Below, one piece after another: positions 8,629-17,210 of a stretch of DNA of 64,000 nt. The stretch covers positions 62,001-126,000 of the forward strand of contig CAYLZD010000004.1 in the NCBI GenBank assembly GCA_964388275.1. Direction: 5' to 3'. The stretch comes from JARYLZ01 sp964388275 (GTDB lineage Bacteria; Bacteroidota; Ignavibacteria; SZUA-365). Below the pieces are notes generated by a model. It was not told where the DNA came from, did not search any database, and saw nothing but the letters and a program-made list of their open reading frames with translations. The position numbers and the translations under genes were made by a program. The stretch's first letter is position 1. Each line of letters starts with the position of its first letter.

Positions 8629-9948
8629 ATGGAACCGCTCCCGATTCTTCGAGGCATGTTCGGCCTGCTGCTGACCCTCGCGCTGGCGTGGGGATTTTCG
8701 GTCAACCGCCGCGCAATACCCTGGCGCCTGGTCGGTGTCGGGCTGCTGCTTCAAATACTGTTCGCCCTGCTCGTCCTGAAAGCGCCGCCCGGACGCGAAG
8801 CCCTTTCACAGCTGGCCGCCGCCTTCGTGTGGGTGTTTTCCTTCGCCTCAGACGGTGCGCGTTTCATATTCGGACGGCTGGCATCCGATCCGTCGGCCGG
8901 GGACAGCCTAGGACACTTCTTCGCTTTCCAGGTTCTGCCGACCATCATATATTTCGCCACCCTGATGGCGATACTCTATCATCTCGGCGTCATGCAGCGC
9001 ATCGTGCAGGGCATAGCGTGGCTGATGCTGCGCGTCCTGCGCACGAGCGGCGCCGAATCCCTGTGCGTCGCGGCCAACACCTTCATCGGGCAGACCGAAG
9101 CGCCGCTTACCATAAGGCCGTATCTTTCCACTCTCACACAATCGGAATTGTTCACGGTGCTTACAAGCGGCATGGCTCACATAGCAGGAGGCGTTATGGC
9201 CGCCTATGTGCAGATTCTGGGCGCGGCAATGGCCGGAAAAGGAGGGATGACTCCGGATGCGGCTCAAGTGCAGTTCGCCATGCATTTTCTGGCCGCGGTG
9301 GTGATGGCCGCTCCGGCCACCATGATAGTGGCGAAAATCATGCATCCGGAGACCGGAAATCCTGAAACGATGGGTAATGTCCGCCTCAGTGTAGAGAGAA
9401 AACACGTGAACCTGATCGAGGCGGCCGCTTCCGGCGCCGGAGACGGACTTCGCCTGGCGCTGAATGTGGGAGGCATGCTCATCGGATTTATCGCCGTGAT
9501 CGCCCTGGCGGACGCCGCCCTGGGCGGATTGGGCGCCGTGACCGGCGTCAACGAGCTCACGACCGCCTGGTTCGGCAAGTCCCTGTCGCTCGAACTGCTG
9601 TTCGGACTCGTCTTTCAGTTCATCGCATGGGGCATCGGTGTCCCCTGGCAAGAGGCCCTCGACGTGGGCAGTCTGATGGGAATCAAGCTTGCGCTCAACG
9701 AATTCGTCGCCTACGCGCGGATGGCCGAACTCGTCGGCGCCGGCGCCCTGTCCGAGAAAACGACCATCATTTCGGTATACGCGTTGTGCGGCTTCGCGAA
9801 CTTCGCCTCGATTGCTATCCAAATCGGAGGAATCGGTCCTCTGGCGGAGAACCGCCGCTCCGACATCGCGCGCATGGGATTGCGCTCGGTGATCGGAGGC
9901 ACGATCGCGACCTGGATGACGGCGAGCGTGGCGGGAATGCTGTTGTGA
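8629..9948 (+). CDS. Concentrative nucleoside transporter (CNT/NupC family)
   Basis: Inner-membrane symporter that takes up nucleosides using an ion gradient. The 439-aa, strongly hydrophobic protein carries the family hallmarks: NTFIGQTEAPLTIRPY near residue 150, SGMAHIAGGVMAAYV just after it, and CGFANFASIAIQIGGIG near residue 385, all forming the nucleoside and cation sites. The start at 8629 lacks a clear ribosome-binding site. It stands alone between divergent cydA and porX, with only about 95 bases before the porX start. Together with guaA, deoC and the purine-type permease elsewhere in the window it fits nucleoside salvage, but nothing ties them into one operon. Confidence 0.9.
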   Translation: MEPLPILRGMFGLLLTLALAWGFSVNRRAIPWRLVGVGLLLQILFALLVLKAPPGREALSQLAAAFVWVFSFASDGARFIFGRLASDPSAGDSLGHFFAFQVLPTIIYFATLMAILYHLGVMQRIVQGIAWLMLRVLRTSGAESLCVAANTFIGQTEAPLTIRPYLSTLTQSELFTVLTSGMAHIAGGVMAAYVQILGAAMAGKGGMTPDAAQVQFAMHFLAAVVMAAPATMIVAKIMHPETGNPETMGNVRLSVERKHVNLIEAAASGAGDGLRLALNVGGMLIGFIAVIALADAALGGLGAVTGVNELTTAWFGKSLSLELLFGLVFQFIAWGIGVPWQEALDVGSLMGIKLALNEFVAYARMAELVGAGALSEKTTIISVYALCGFANFASIAIQIGGIGPLAENRRSDIARMGLRSVIGGTIATWMTASVAGMLL

Positions 9949-9976
9949 GAGATGGGATGATGAATGATGAATTGGC

Positions 9977-10007
9977 TTGCATGCAGCGGGAATGTTCAGT
10001 AAACTTG
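9977..10007 (+). promoter_or_regulatory. Candidate Bacteroidota-type promoter for porX
   Basis: TTG at 9977-9979, a 20-base spacer, then TAAACTTG at 10000-10007, one base away from TAnnTTTG. It lies within 40 bases of the porX ATG, which supports porX having its own transcript. Confidence 0.35.
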
Positions 10008-10042
10008 TCGTTCGCACACAATTACTCCATCCATTCACAACA

Positions 10043-11617
10043 ATGACAGCCGACGAAGCAGCCGATTTTCGAGCAAGGATACTCTGGGTCGACGACGAGG
10101 TGGAACTTCTGCGTTCGCATATCCGCTTTCTGGAACAGAAAGGCTATGCGGTGGCCACCGTCACCAGCGGGGAAGATGCAGTAAACTGGATAGAGAACGC
10201 CCCGGCCGATCTCGTGCTGCTCGACGAGTCCATGCCGGGAATGGGCGGCCTGGCGACACTGGCGAGGATCAAGGAAATCCGACCTTCCCTGCCCGTGGTG
10301 ATGGTGACAAAGAACGAGGAAGAAGCGCTGATGGAAGAGGCGATCGGCGAGAAAATCAGCGACTATCTCACCAAGCCGGTCAATCCGAGCCAGATACTGC
10401 TCGTGGTGAAGAAGTTCCTCGAAGGACGGAAGATAATCGGTTCGAGGACCTCGCAGGATTACATACAGGAGTTCAACGAAGTTTCGCGCGCTCTGCTCGG
10501 CCCGCTGGAACTGGAAGAGTGGATCGACATGTACCGCCGCATGGTGGAGCGCGAGATAGAACTGGACGAGCATCCCGAGCTCGGCCTGCAGGACACAGTG
10601 ACGAATCAGAGGCGCGAATGCAACCAGGAGTTCAGCAAGTTCTTCGAAAAGCATTACCGCGATTGGATCGAATCCGACAAAATTGTCCTTTCACCCGGCG
10701 TTGCAGACACCTGGCTGCTGCCGGCGCTTAAAGAAAGCGGCCCGGTGTTCTTCGTCGTTATTGATTGCATGCGCTACGACCAATGGCTGGTCATGGAACA
10801 TCATCTTCGCGAGTTGTTCTCGATCCGCAAGGATTTCTACGTGGGAATCGTCCCGTCGGCGACGCCCTATGCGCGCAATGCCATATTCAGCGGTTTCTAT
10901 CCGTCAGAAATCGAACGGGTGCTCCCGGGACTCTGGTCGGCAAAGGAAGACGACGATTACTCGATGAACAAGCACGAGAAGGATCTGCTCGAGAAGCTCC
11001 TCGAGCGCCGTCGGCTTCGTCTCCGCAACGAGTTGAAGTACTTCAAGATCATCGATCCGGAGTACGGCAAGCAGGTGGCCGCGAACATTTCGTCATTCGC
11101 CAAAAACCACCTTACCGCGATCGTGGTCAACTTTGTTGACATGCTCGCCCACAGCCGCTCCGATACGCCGATTCTCAAGGAAATCGCTCCTGACGAACCC
11201 GCCTACAGGTCGCTCACCAAATCCTGGTTCGCCCACTCTTCGCTGCTTTCGATGTTCAAACAGATCTCCAGATTTCCGGATGCCACGGTGATAGTTACCA
11301 CGGATCACGGAAGCGTCCGCTGTCTTCGCGGATCGAAGGTCCTCGGAGACCGGGAAACCTCGACCAATCTTCGCTACAAATTCGGACGGAATGTCAAGGC
11401 CGAGAGCAGGCATTCGATGCTGATACGCAATCCGGCCGATTACCGGCTGCCGCGCCGCGGCGTGACTGTCAATTACGTGATCGCGAAAGAGGACTTTTAT
11501 TTCGTGTACCCGACGGACTACAACAAGTATCTCTCCTACTATCGCGACAGTTTCCAACACGGGGGCATTTCCATGGAGGAGGTTCTCCTCCCCATCATCA
11601 CAATGCGATCTCTTTAA
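10043..11617 (+). CDS. porX: PorX-type response regulator (receiver plus alkaline-phosphatase-fold domain)
   Basis: Cytoplasmic regulator of the type IX secretion system in Bacteroidota, normally phosphorylated by the sensor PorY. Residues 1-125 form a receiver with the acidic pair in ILWVDDEVE, the phospho-acceptor Asp61 in LLDESMPGMGG and Lys111 in YLTKPVNP. A helical linker follows. From about residue 230 there is a PglZ/alkaline-phosphatase-like domain with FFVVIDCMRYDQW, PSATPYARNAIFSG, VVNFVDMLAHSR and VTTDHGSV, which hold the expected metal ligands. At 524 aa it matches the family. The ATG at 10043 is chosen because the extra residues from 9977 are not receiver-like and a promoter-like box overlaps them. 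No porY is visible; it may be unlinked, as in known genomes. Confidence 0.9.
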   Translation: MTADEAADFRARILWVDDEVELLRSHIRFLEQKGYAVATVTSGEDAVNWIENAPADLVLLDESMPGMGGLATLARIKEIRPSLPVVMVTKNEEEALMEEAIGEKISDYLTKPVNPSQILLVVKKFLEGRKIIGSRTSQDYIQEFNEVSRALLGPLELEEWIDMYRRMVEREIELDEHPELGLQDTVTNQRRECNQEFSKFFEKHYRDWIESDKIVLSPGVADTWLLPALKESGPVFFVVIDCMRYDQWLVMEHHLRELFSIRKDFYVGIVPSATPYARNAIFSGFYPSEIERVLPGLWSAKEDDDYSMNKHEKDLLEKLLERRRLRLRNELKYFKIIDPEYGKQVAANISSFAKNHLTAIVVNFVDMLAHSRSDTPILKEIAPDEPAYRSLTKSWFAHSSLLSMFKQISRFPDATVIVTTDHGSVRCLRGSKVLGDRETSTNLRYKFGRNVKAESRHSMLIRNPADYRLPRRGVTVNYVIAKEDFYFVYPTDYNKYLSYYRDSFQHGGISMEEVLLPIITMRSL

Positions 11618-11647
11618 AGAGGATCGCTACCGCATTCAGCCGACCCC

Positions 11648-12121
11648 ATGAGCCGACTGATTCATTCAAACAGCGAAAAAGAAACCAGGGCTTTCGCGCG
11701 GGAGCTCGCGGCGACTCTCAGGGCCGGCGACGTGGTCGCCCTCTGCGGAGAGCTGGGCGCAGGAAAGACCGCGGTCGCCAAAGGCATCTGCGCGGCGTTC
11801 GGCTGCGAGGATCAGGCGGCCAGCCCGACGTTCACCATCATCAACGAATACCGCGGATCGATCAGAATTTTTCATTGCGACCTCTACAGGATCTCCTCGA
11901 TAGAGGAGGCCGTCGAAGCGGGAGTCCGGGATGCTTTCCAACCCGACGCGCTCACGCTGATCGAGTGGCCGGAACGGGCGGCCGCCCTGCTGCCGTCGTC
12001 CCATGTGCGCGTGCAATGCGACTACGGCGAGGAGGAATTTGAGAGGGTGTTCACCGTCCTGCGAAACGGCTGCGCGTTCGCGCAGGCGCCAGTCTCCAAA
12101 GCTGAGGAGGACTCGGATTGA
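11648..12121 (+). CDS. tsaE: tRNA threonylcarbamoyladenosine biosynthesis ATPase TsaE
   Basis: ATPase of the bacterial t6A complex (TsaB-TsaD-TsaE) that modifies A37 of ANN-decoding tRNAs. The 157-aa protein has the P-loop GELGAGKTAVAKG near residue 37, the SPTFTIINEY segment and the FHCDLYRI motif typical of YjeE/TsaE, then LIEWPERA near residue 108. It starts 30 bp after porX and its TGA overlaps the tsaB start codon, so the two are translationally coupled. Confidence 0.95.
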   Translation: MSRLIHSNSEKETRAFARELAATLRAGDVVALCGELGAGKTAVAKGICAAFGCEDQAASPTFTIINEYRGSIRIFHCDLYRISSIEEAVEAGVRDAFQPDALTLIEWPERAAALLPSSHVRVQCDYGEEEFERVFTVLRNGCAFAQAPVSKAEEDSD

Positions 12122-12807
12122 TACTGGCCATCGACACGGCTACGCCCGCTCTGAGCGCGGCGGTGGTCCTGAACGGCTCGGCGCTAGCCCAGGCGACCGT
12201 GCGGAGGCGCAACGCCCACGACGAACTGCTGGCGACCCTGCTGGAACAAGTGATAAGCTGGTCCGGAATAACTCCCTCCGACATCTCCGCGGTGGCGGTG
12301 TCCGCCGGCCCCGGCTCCTTCACCGGATTGCGCATCGGGATGGCTGCCGCCAAGGGATTCGCAACCGCTCTTGGAATACCGCTCTTGAGAGTTCCTACTT
12401 TGGAAGCAATCGCGCTCCGCGTATTGAAGGCCGGCGAAGCGCGCAAGGATGCGCTGATCGCCGCCCTGCTGGTCTCGCGTGGAGACGAACTCTACGCCGC
12501 GTTGTACATGCCGTCCGGCGATGCGATAACTGAAGTCCGGCCGGGATTTGCGGTTTCGGATGTGACTTTGGCCGGACTGCTGCCGCCAGGCGCTGTCATT
12601 GCGGGCGATGGGGCGGAGCGTATTGAACTGCTTTTTCCGGGCAGATATCAGCGGGCAATGGTGTCGGATACGCCGGCGGATGCGCTGACCATCGGCAGAA
12701 TCGCCGAAGGATTGCTCGACGCGGGCAGTGTGGATGACGCGGCCTCCTGCGAACCTTATTATGTGCAGAGTTTCCATCCGACCCGGCCGAAATCCCCTGC
12801 AAAGTGA
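12118..12807 (+). CDS. tsaB: tRNA threonylcarbamoyladenosine biosynthesis protein TsaB
   Basis: Scaffold subunit that pairs with TsaD in t6A synthesis; ASKHA fold without its own catalysis. The 229-aa protein begins MILAIDTATPALSAA and has SAGPGSFTGLRIGMAAAKG near residue 61, both strong TsaB signatures. The start is TTG at 12118, overlapping the tsaE stop as TTGA; AGGAGG lies seven bases upstream, so the unusual start codon is well supported. tsaD is 33 kb away in this window. Confidence 0.94.
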   Translation: MILAIDTATPALSAAVVLNGSALAQATVRRRNAHDELLATLLEQVISWSGITPSDISAVAVSAGPGSFTGLRIGMAAAKGFATALGIPLLRVPTLEAIALRVLKAGEARKDALIAALLVSRGDELYAALYMPSGDAITEVRPGFAVSDVTLAGLLPPGAVIAGDGAERIELLFPGRYQRAMVSDTPADALTIGRIAEGLLDAGSVDDAASCEPYYVQSFHPTRPKSPAK

Positions 12808-12840
12808 TTTTACGGGAATTTTCGTATAATTAGAGACGGT

Positions 12841-13683
12841 ATGGCCTGGTTCAAACGAGAAAAAAAGAGCATCGCTCCCGCGCCTGCCAGGCGCGACGTT
12901 CCCGACGGCGCCTGGACGAAATGCGATTCCTGCTCGGAAATGGCGCATGTCAAGCAATTACAGGCCTCCGCGTATTCCTGTCCCCGTTGCGGCGCGTCTT
13001 TCCGTGTCGGAAGTTCCGAGTATCTGGCATTGTTGCTCGACCCCGGCACATTCTCGGAATATGACCGGAAAATGCGGGCTACGGATCCTCTGAAATTCAG
13101 CGACACGAAGCGGTATCAGGACCGCGTGAAGGCGACGATAGAGAAAACCGATTTGTACGACGCGATCCGCTGCGGGACGGGTAAAATCGATGGACGGGCA
13201 GTTTCAATAGCTGTGATGGATTTCGGCTTCATCGGCGGCAGCATGGGTTCCGTCGTGGGCGAGAAAATAGCGCGGTCCATCGACAGGGCCGTGAAGAACC
13301 GCTGTGCGCTCATCGTAGTATCGATGAGCGGCGGAGCAAGAATGATGGAGGGTGCTTATTCGCTGATGCAGATGGCCAAAACCAGCGCGCGTCTGACGCA
13401 ACTGCACGCGGAGAGACTTCCTTATCTTTCGATCATGCTCGATCCGACCACAGGAGGAGTCACCGCGAGTTTCGCGATGCTGGGAGATGTGAATATCGCC
13501 GAGCCGAACGCCCTTATCGGCTTCGCCGGCCCGAGAGTCATCCGCCAGACCATCGGCCGCGATCTGCCGGAAGGTTTCCAGCGATCCGAATTCCTTCAGG
13601 AGAAAGGATTCGTCGACATGATAGTCCCGAGAAAAGAAATGCGGAAAACCGTTTCCCGCCTGCTGAAACTGCTGGATGAATGA
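12841..13683 (+). CDS. accD: Acetyl-CoA carboxylase carboxyltransferase subunit beta
   Basis: Beta half of the carboxyltransferase that moves CO2 from carboxybiotin to acetyl-CoA to make malonyl-CoA for fatty acids. The 280-aa protein begins MAWFKREKKS, has a four-cysteine zinc ribbon (CDSCSEM and CPRCGAS, residues 27-48) and the crotonase-like core with SMSGGARMMEGA near residue 164 and DPTTGGVTASFAMLGD near residue 201. Full length. TATAAT at 12825-12830, just before the ATG, may be a coincidence because the leader would be almost nil. accB and accC are at about 35 kb; accA is not seen. Confidence 0.96.
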   Translation: MAWFKREKKSIAPAPARRDVPDGAWTKCDSCSEMAHVKQLQASAYSCPRCGASFRVGSSEYLALLLDPGTFSEYDRKMRATDPLKFSDTKRYQDRVKATIEKTDLYDAIRCGTGKIDGRAVSIAVMDFGFIGGSMGSVVGEKIARSIDRAVKNRCALIVVSMSGGARMMEGAYSLMQMAKTSARLTQLHAERLPYLSIMLDPTTGGVTASFAMLGDVNIAEPNALIGFAGPRVIRQTIGRDLPEGFQRSEFLQEKGFVDMIVPRKEMRKTVSRLLKLLDE

Positions 13684-13783
13684 TCATGCCCGCGGGGGCG
13701 GCACATAACGATCGCGACTTCTGCGCATATTCACGCTGCGTCTTGAAAACTATGCGCCGGATTTCAGGCAACAAGGAACAACG

Positions 13784-14644
13784 GTGACCGGCATCATCAC
13801 TTCGATAGCCGCCATGCGGCGTGAAGCCGAGGCGCTTCGCGCGCGGGGGCAAAGAATTGCGCTAGCGCCGACTATGGGCGCATTGCACGAGGGACATCTG
13901 TCGCTATTTCGGGTGGCGCGGCGGCGGGCGGACGTGCTGGTCGCTTCGATTTTCGTCAATCCGACCCAATTTGCGGAGAATGAGGATTTCGGCCGCTATC
14001 CGAGAAATCTGCGGCGCGATGCCGCTTTGGCGGAACAGAGCGGCTGCGATTTGTTGTTCTGTCCTTCAGCGGCTGAAATGTATCCGCATATGCATGAGAC
14101 TACAGTGATGACCGATAACCTTTCTCGTATTCTGGAAGGAGAACACAGGCCTACTCATTTTCGCGGAGTGACGACCGTCGTTTCAATTCTGTTCAACATA
14201 GTGAAGCCGCATGTCGCGATATTCGGGCAAAAGGATTTCCAGCAGTCGGTGATCCTGAGACGCATGATAAGGGATCTTCACTTCGACATAGAGATGATCG
14301 TCGCCCCTACCATACGGGAGGCGGACGGCCTCGCGATGAGCTCGCGCAATGCATATCTCGATCCGCAGCAACGGCTTGCCGCGCTCTCCATCAATCGGGG
14401 CCTTCAGAGCGCCCGCGGATTGTATGAAGCCGGAGAAAGGAATCCGGCTGTGCTGGAAAACGAAGTTGAATCGGTGATACTCGCAACCGAGGGCATCGAA
14501 ATAGACTACGTCCGCGCGTCGAATCCGGAGACGCTCGCGCCTTCCAAGGAAGGCGAACCATGCGTCATCGTGGTCGCCGCACGAGTAGGCGCCACAAGAT
14601 TGATCGACAACATACTGCTCGGAGCTGAGATCGAAGCGTCATGA
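13784..14644 (+). CDS. panC: Pantothenate synthetase
   Basis: ATP-dependent condensation of pantoate and beta-alanine to pantothenate, a coenzyme A precursor. The 286-aa protein shows the HIGH-type motif [14 protein letters not shown] near residue 28, VNPTQF near residue 62, GQKDFQQ near residue 148 and the KMSKS-like SSRNAYL near residue 186. The start is GTG at 13784 with AAGGA nine bases before it. It overlaps panD by four bases (ATGA), so the enzyme and the one that makes its beta-alanine are coupled. It follows accD after a 100-bp gap in which I see no gene. Confidence 0.96.
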   Translation: MTGIITSIAAMRREAEALRARGQRIALAPTMGALHEGHLSLFRVARRRADVLVASIFVNPTQFAENEDFGRYPRNLRRDAALAEQSGCDLLFCPSAAEMYPHMHETTVMTDNLSRILEGEHRPTHFRGVTTVVSILFNIVKPHVAIFGQKDFQQSVILRRMIRDLHFDIEMIVAPTIREADGLAMSSRNAYLDPQQRLAALSINRGLQSARGLYEAGERNPAVLENEVESVILATEGIEIDYVRASNPETLAPSKEGEPCVIVVAARVGATRLIDNILLGAEIEAS

Positions 14645-15039
14645 GACTGAGAATGTGCAAATCCAAAATACACCGCGCCAGGGTCACAGAGGCCGAATTG
14701 TATTACGAAGGAAGCCTGACTATTGATCTGGAGCTGATGAGACAGGCAAAAATTCTGCCGTACGAACAGGTGCAAGTGGTTAATGTCAACAACGGAAACC
14801 GCTTTGAAACCTATGCCATCGCGGGCGATCCGGGCAGCGGCACGATTTGCCTGAACGGCGCCGCGGCCCGTCTCGGACACGTCGGCGACGAAATAATCAT
14901 AATCACCTATGCCGACTACGAGGAAGACGAGGCCCGCAGCCATCATCCCACAATCGTGCTGGTGCACTCGGACAACCGGGTGAAGGAAATCATCGAAGCG
15001 CCTTCGATTCCTATGCACGCTGACTTTCTGGATTCCTGA
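14641..15039 (+). CDS. panD: Aspartate 1-decarboxylase proenzyme
   Basis: Makes beta-alanine from aspartate for pantothenate. The enzyme is translated as an inactive chain and cleaves itself between Gly and Ser to create a pyruvoyl group. The cleavage site YYEGSLTID is intact (Gly24-Ser25), Lys9 is in the [12 protein letters not shown] segment, and NGAAARLG near residue 71 is the usual active-site loop. At 132 aa it is slightly longer than typical, with an extra acidic and histidine-rich tail. Start ATG overlaps the panC stop. Confidence 0.96.
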   Translation: MRLRMCKSKIHRARVTEAELYYEGSLTIDLELMRQAKILPYEQVQVVNVNNGNRFETYAIAGDPGSGTICLNGAAARLGHVGDEIIIITYADYEEDEARSHHPTIVLVHSDNRVKEIIEAPSIPMHADFLDS

Positions 15040-15079
15040 TCACACAGCGCACCCGGAATAACCAATTGCCTGAGACGAC

Positions 15080-15847
15080 ATGCAGAAAATGAAGCCGGCC
15101 ATCGTGATAATGGCTGCCGGACAAGGCAAGCGCATGAAGAATCCCGATATGGCCAAAGTGCTGTATCCGCTGGCCGGGCTGCCCTTGCTGGACCACGTGA
15201 TCGAGCTTGCGCGCACCTGCGATCCCGCGCGTATAATCGTCATAGCGGGTCATCAGCGTGAGGCAGTGATCCGGCACCTGCAAGCGCGGCATCCCGACGT
15301 TGAAACGGCGGCGCAGGAGAGGCAGCTCGGCACGGCTCACGCCGTGCTGCAGACCGCTCCGTTGTTGAAGGGCTTCGGCGGAGACGTCGTCATACTCTCG
15401 GGCGACGCGCCCCTGACGCGCCCTTCCACATTGGCCGCCATGCTGGACACGCACCGCAACAGTTCCTCCGCCGTAACCGTCCTCACCGCCGTGCTGCCCG
15501 ATCCGTCGGGATACGGCCGCGTGATAAGAGACTCCGGGGGAGGCATCTCCCGCATCGTAGAGCACAGAGACGCCACCGAAGCCGAGCTCGCGGTGCGCGA
15601 GATCAACAGCGGCATTTATGTATTCCGCGCGGGACCGCTGTTCGATGCGCTGGCGCTGGTACGGAACGATAACGCGCAGGGCGAGTATTATCTTCCGGAC
15701 GTATTCGGGATCTTCGCGGAACGCCGTCTACGGATGACGCCCTGCATAGTGGAATCGTTCGACGAGATACGTGGCGTGAACACGATCGAGCAGCTCCGCG
15801 AAATGGAAATCATCTACGCGGCGATGAAGGAGCAGCAAACCTGTTAG
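15080..15847 (+). CDS. Nucleotidyltransferase, stand-alone GlmU N-terminal-type domain
   Basis: A sugar-phosphate uridyltransferase-like enzyme. The 255-aa protein has the pyrophosphorylase signature MAAGQGKRM near residue 12 followed by KVLYPLAGLPLLDHV, QLGTAHAV near residue 85, LSGDAPL near residue 106 and GYGRVIR near residue 146, as in the UDP-GlcNAc-forming half of GlmU. It stops after this domain; the left-handed beta-helix acetyltransferase half is absent. Glucosamine-1-phosphate acetylation would need another protein, or the true substrate differs. It starts 40 bp after panD and runs 8 bp before the next gene. Confidence 0.85.
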   Translation: MQKMKPAIVIMAAGQGKRMKNPDMAKVLYPLAGLPLLDHVIELARTCDPARIIVIAGHQREAVIRHLQARHPDVETAAQERQLGTAHAVLQTAPLLKGFGGDVVILSGDAPLTRPSTLAAMLDTHRNSSSAVTVLTAVLPDPSGYGRVIRDSGGGISRIVEHRDATEAELAVREINSGIYVFRAGPLFDALALVRNDNAQGEYYLPDVFGIFAERRLRMTPCIVESFDEIRGVNTIEQLREMEIIYAAMKEQQTC

Positions 15848-15855
15848 AGGCCGTC

Positions 15856-16494
15856 ATGGCGGAACGGTTCTTACTACATCCCGATAATCCTCAACCGCGG
15901 CTGCTCGAAGTGATAGTGCGGAAACTTCGGCGGGGCGCGGTTATGCTATATCCGACCGACACGGTTTACGCGATCGGCTGCGATCTGATGAGCAAATCAG
16001 GACAGGAGCGCATCAGGCGGATAAGGCGGGTTCCCGACGCGAAGCCGCTGACTTTCGTCAGTTCCTCGCTCTCCGACATATCCGACTACGCGCACATTTC
16101 GGACAGCTCGTATCAGGTTCTGCGGCATCTGATACCCGGTCCTTACACTTTCCTGCTTCCGGCGTCCAAACTCGTCCCGAAACTGGTCTTGAATCCACGC
16201 AGGCGGATCACCGGCATACGCGTTCCCTCTCACGTCATCTGCCAGGAAATGATACGCGAACTCGGAAATCCCGTGATCTCGATGTCCGCGCGCCTGCCGG
16301 ATGAGGAGGAGGCGGAGAGCGCCGAAGAGCTGTTCTCACAGTTCGAGGATCTGGTCGACATGATCATCGACGACGAGGGAGCGTATCATTCTCCTTACAC
16401 GGGCGAAATTTCGACGATGATAGACCTCACCGACGACGTTCCTGTGATCACACGAGTAGGTCTCGGCATCGAACTTGCCGAACAATACGTCTGA
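15856..16494 (+). CDS. tsaC: L-threonylcarbamoyladenylate synthase (Sua5/YciO/YrdC family)
   Basis: Makes threonylcarbamoyl-AMP from threonine, bicarbonate and ATP, the first step of t6A. The 212-aa protein has the YrdC-fold features: VMLYPTDTVYAIGCDL near residue 30, PLTFVSSSLSDIS near residue 64, PGPYTFLLPAS near residue 94, RRITGIRVPSH near residue 116 and NPVISMSARL near residue 138. It lacks the Sua5 C-terminal domain. YciO-branch paralogues of less certain role look similar, so the exact branch is open, but the presence of tsaB, tsaE and tsaD in the window favours the t6A role. Eight bases downstream of the uridyltransferase gene. Confidence 0.85.
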   Translation: MAERFLLHPDNPQPRLLEVIVRKLRRGAVMLYPTDTVYAIGCDLMSKSGQERIRRIRRVPDAKPLTFVSSSLSDISDYAHISDSSYQVLRHLIPGPYTFLLPASKLVPKLVLNPRRRITGIRVPSHVICQEMIRELGNPVISMSARLPDEEEAESAEELFSQFEDLVDMIIDDEGAYHSPYTGEISTMIDLTDDVPVITRVGLGIELAEQYV

Positions 16495-16532
16495 CCCCCT
16501 TCCCTCTTCCCCCTTCTTGATCACCCGTCGAT

Positions 16533-17096
16533 CTATCCGCCTTCCGGACACCCGATCCACGCGCGCAGCTTCTTCAACCAGGGTTTGAAACCGAAGCGGC
16601 GGGCTTCGCGATAGGCATCGCAGGGTTCGACCCCCTCGACTTCGATCCGGTACTTCGCGATTACGGCCCCGGTGCGGTCGGCGCCGTGCGCACAGTGCAG
16701 ATAGACGCCGCCCCGCGACAACAAATCCCGGATCTTGCTCCAGTTGCGGTCCGACGGCGGAGAGTCCCCCAGATAAACGGATACATACTCGATCCCCAGC
16801 TCTTTCGACCACTCTATCTCGCCTGGTCCTTTTTTCGGAAGGGCATCCTTCGCCAGATTGATAATCGTGCGGACTCCGAATACGCTTCGCATCGAATCCA
16901 ACTGCGATCTCGAAGTAATCCGCGCTCCCCGGTAATTGCCGTTGGCGGTCGTGTCGAAGTTCGAGGGCAGCCAGGTGAAAGGCGATCTGACCTGGGCGTG
17001 CGCGCGGGGAAAGAGAAGCAGAGACGCCACAAAGGCACAAATGAAAACGGCTCCGCTCCGCGGGCGGCGCTTAGGGATCTTGAACGGATGCGCCAT
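16533..17096 (-). CDS. Secreted dual-specificity/tyrosine-type phosphatase
   Basis: A Cys-based phosphatase exported from the cytoplasm. The 187-aa product starts MAHPFKIPKRRPRSG, followed by a hydrophobic signal segment (AVFICAFVASLLLF) and cleavage around AHAQ. The catalytic P-loop is HCAHGADRTG near residue 133, matching HCxxGxxR(S/T), and a general-acid-type region LGDSPPSD lies near residue 109. The fold resembles plant PFA-DSP and bacterial DUF442/DSP proteins. The start at 17096 is preferred because the signal peptide follows it directly; an upstream ATG at 17162 adds 22 unlikely residues. The substrate is unknown; periplasmic phosphate esters are one possibility. Confidence 0.75.
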   Translation of the reverse strand: MAHPFKIPKRRPRSGAVFICAFVASLLLFPRAHAQVRSPFTWLPSNFDTTANGNYRGARITSRSQLDSMRSVFGVRTIINLAKDALPKKGPGEIEWSKELGIEYVSVYLGDSPPSDRNWSKIRDLLSRGGVYLHCAHGADRTGAVIAKYRIEVEGVEPCDAYREARRFGFKPWLKKLRAWIGCPEGG

Positions 17097-17210
17097 ACTA
17101 CCTGCCGATCGCCGCTTGACACGGCGGAACATAAAAACAGAGCGCGGATAGCGTTGCAGCATACTAATTATTCGTGTCCTTTGTACCCTCTGTGGCTTAA
17201 TGTCCTCGTC

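Noticed and set aside
8908..10038. Long minus-strand frame opposite the nucleoside transporter
   Set aside because: Antisense to a well-recognised membrane transporter; His/Arg/Gly-rich and featureless.
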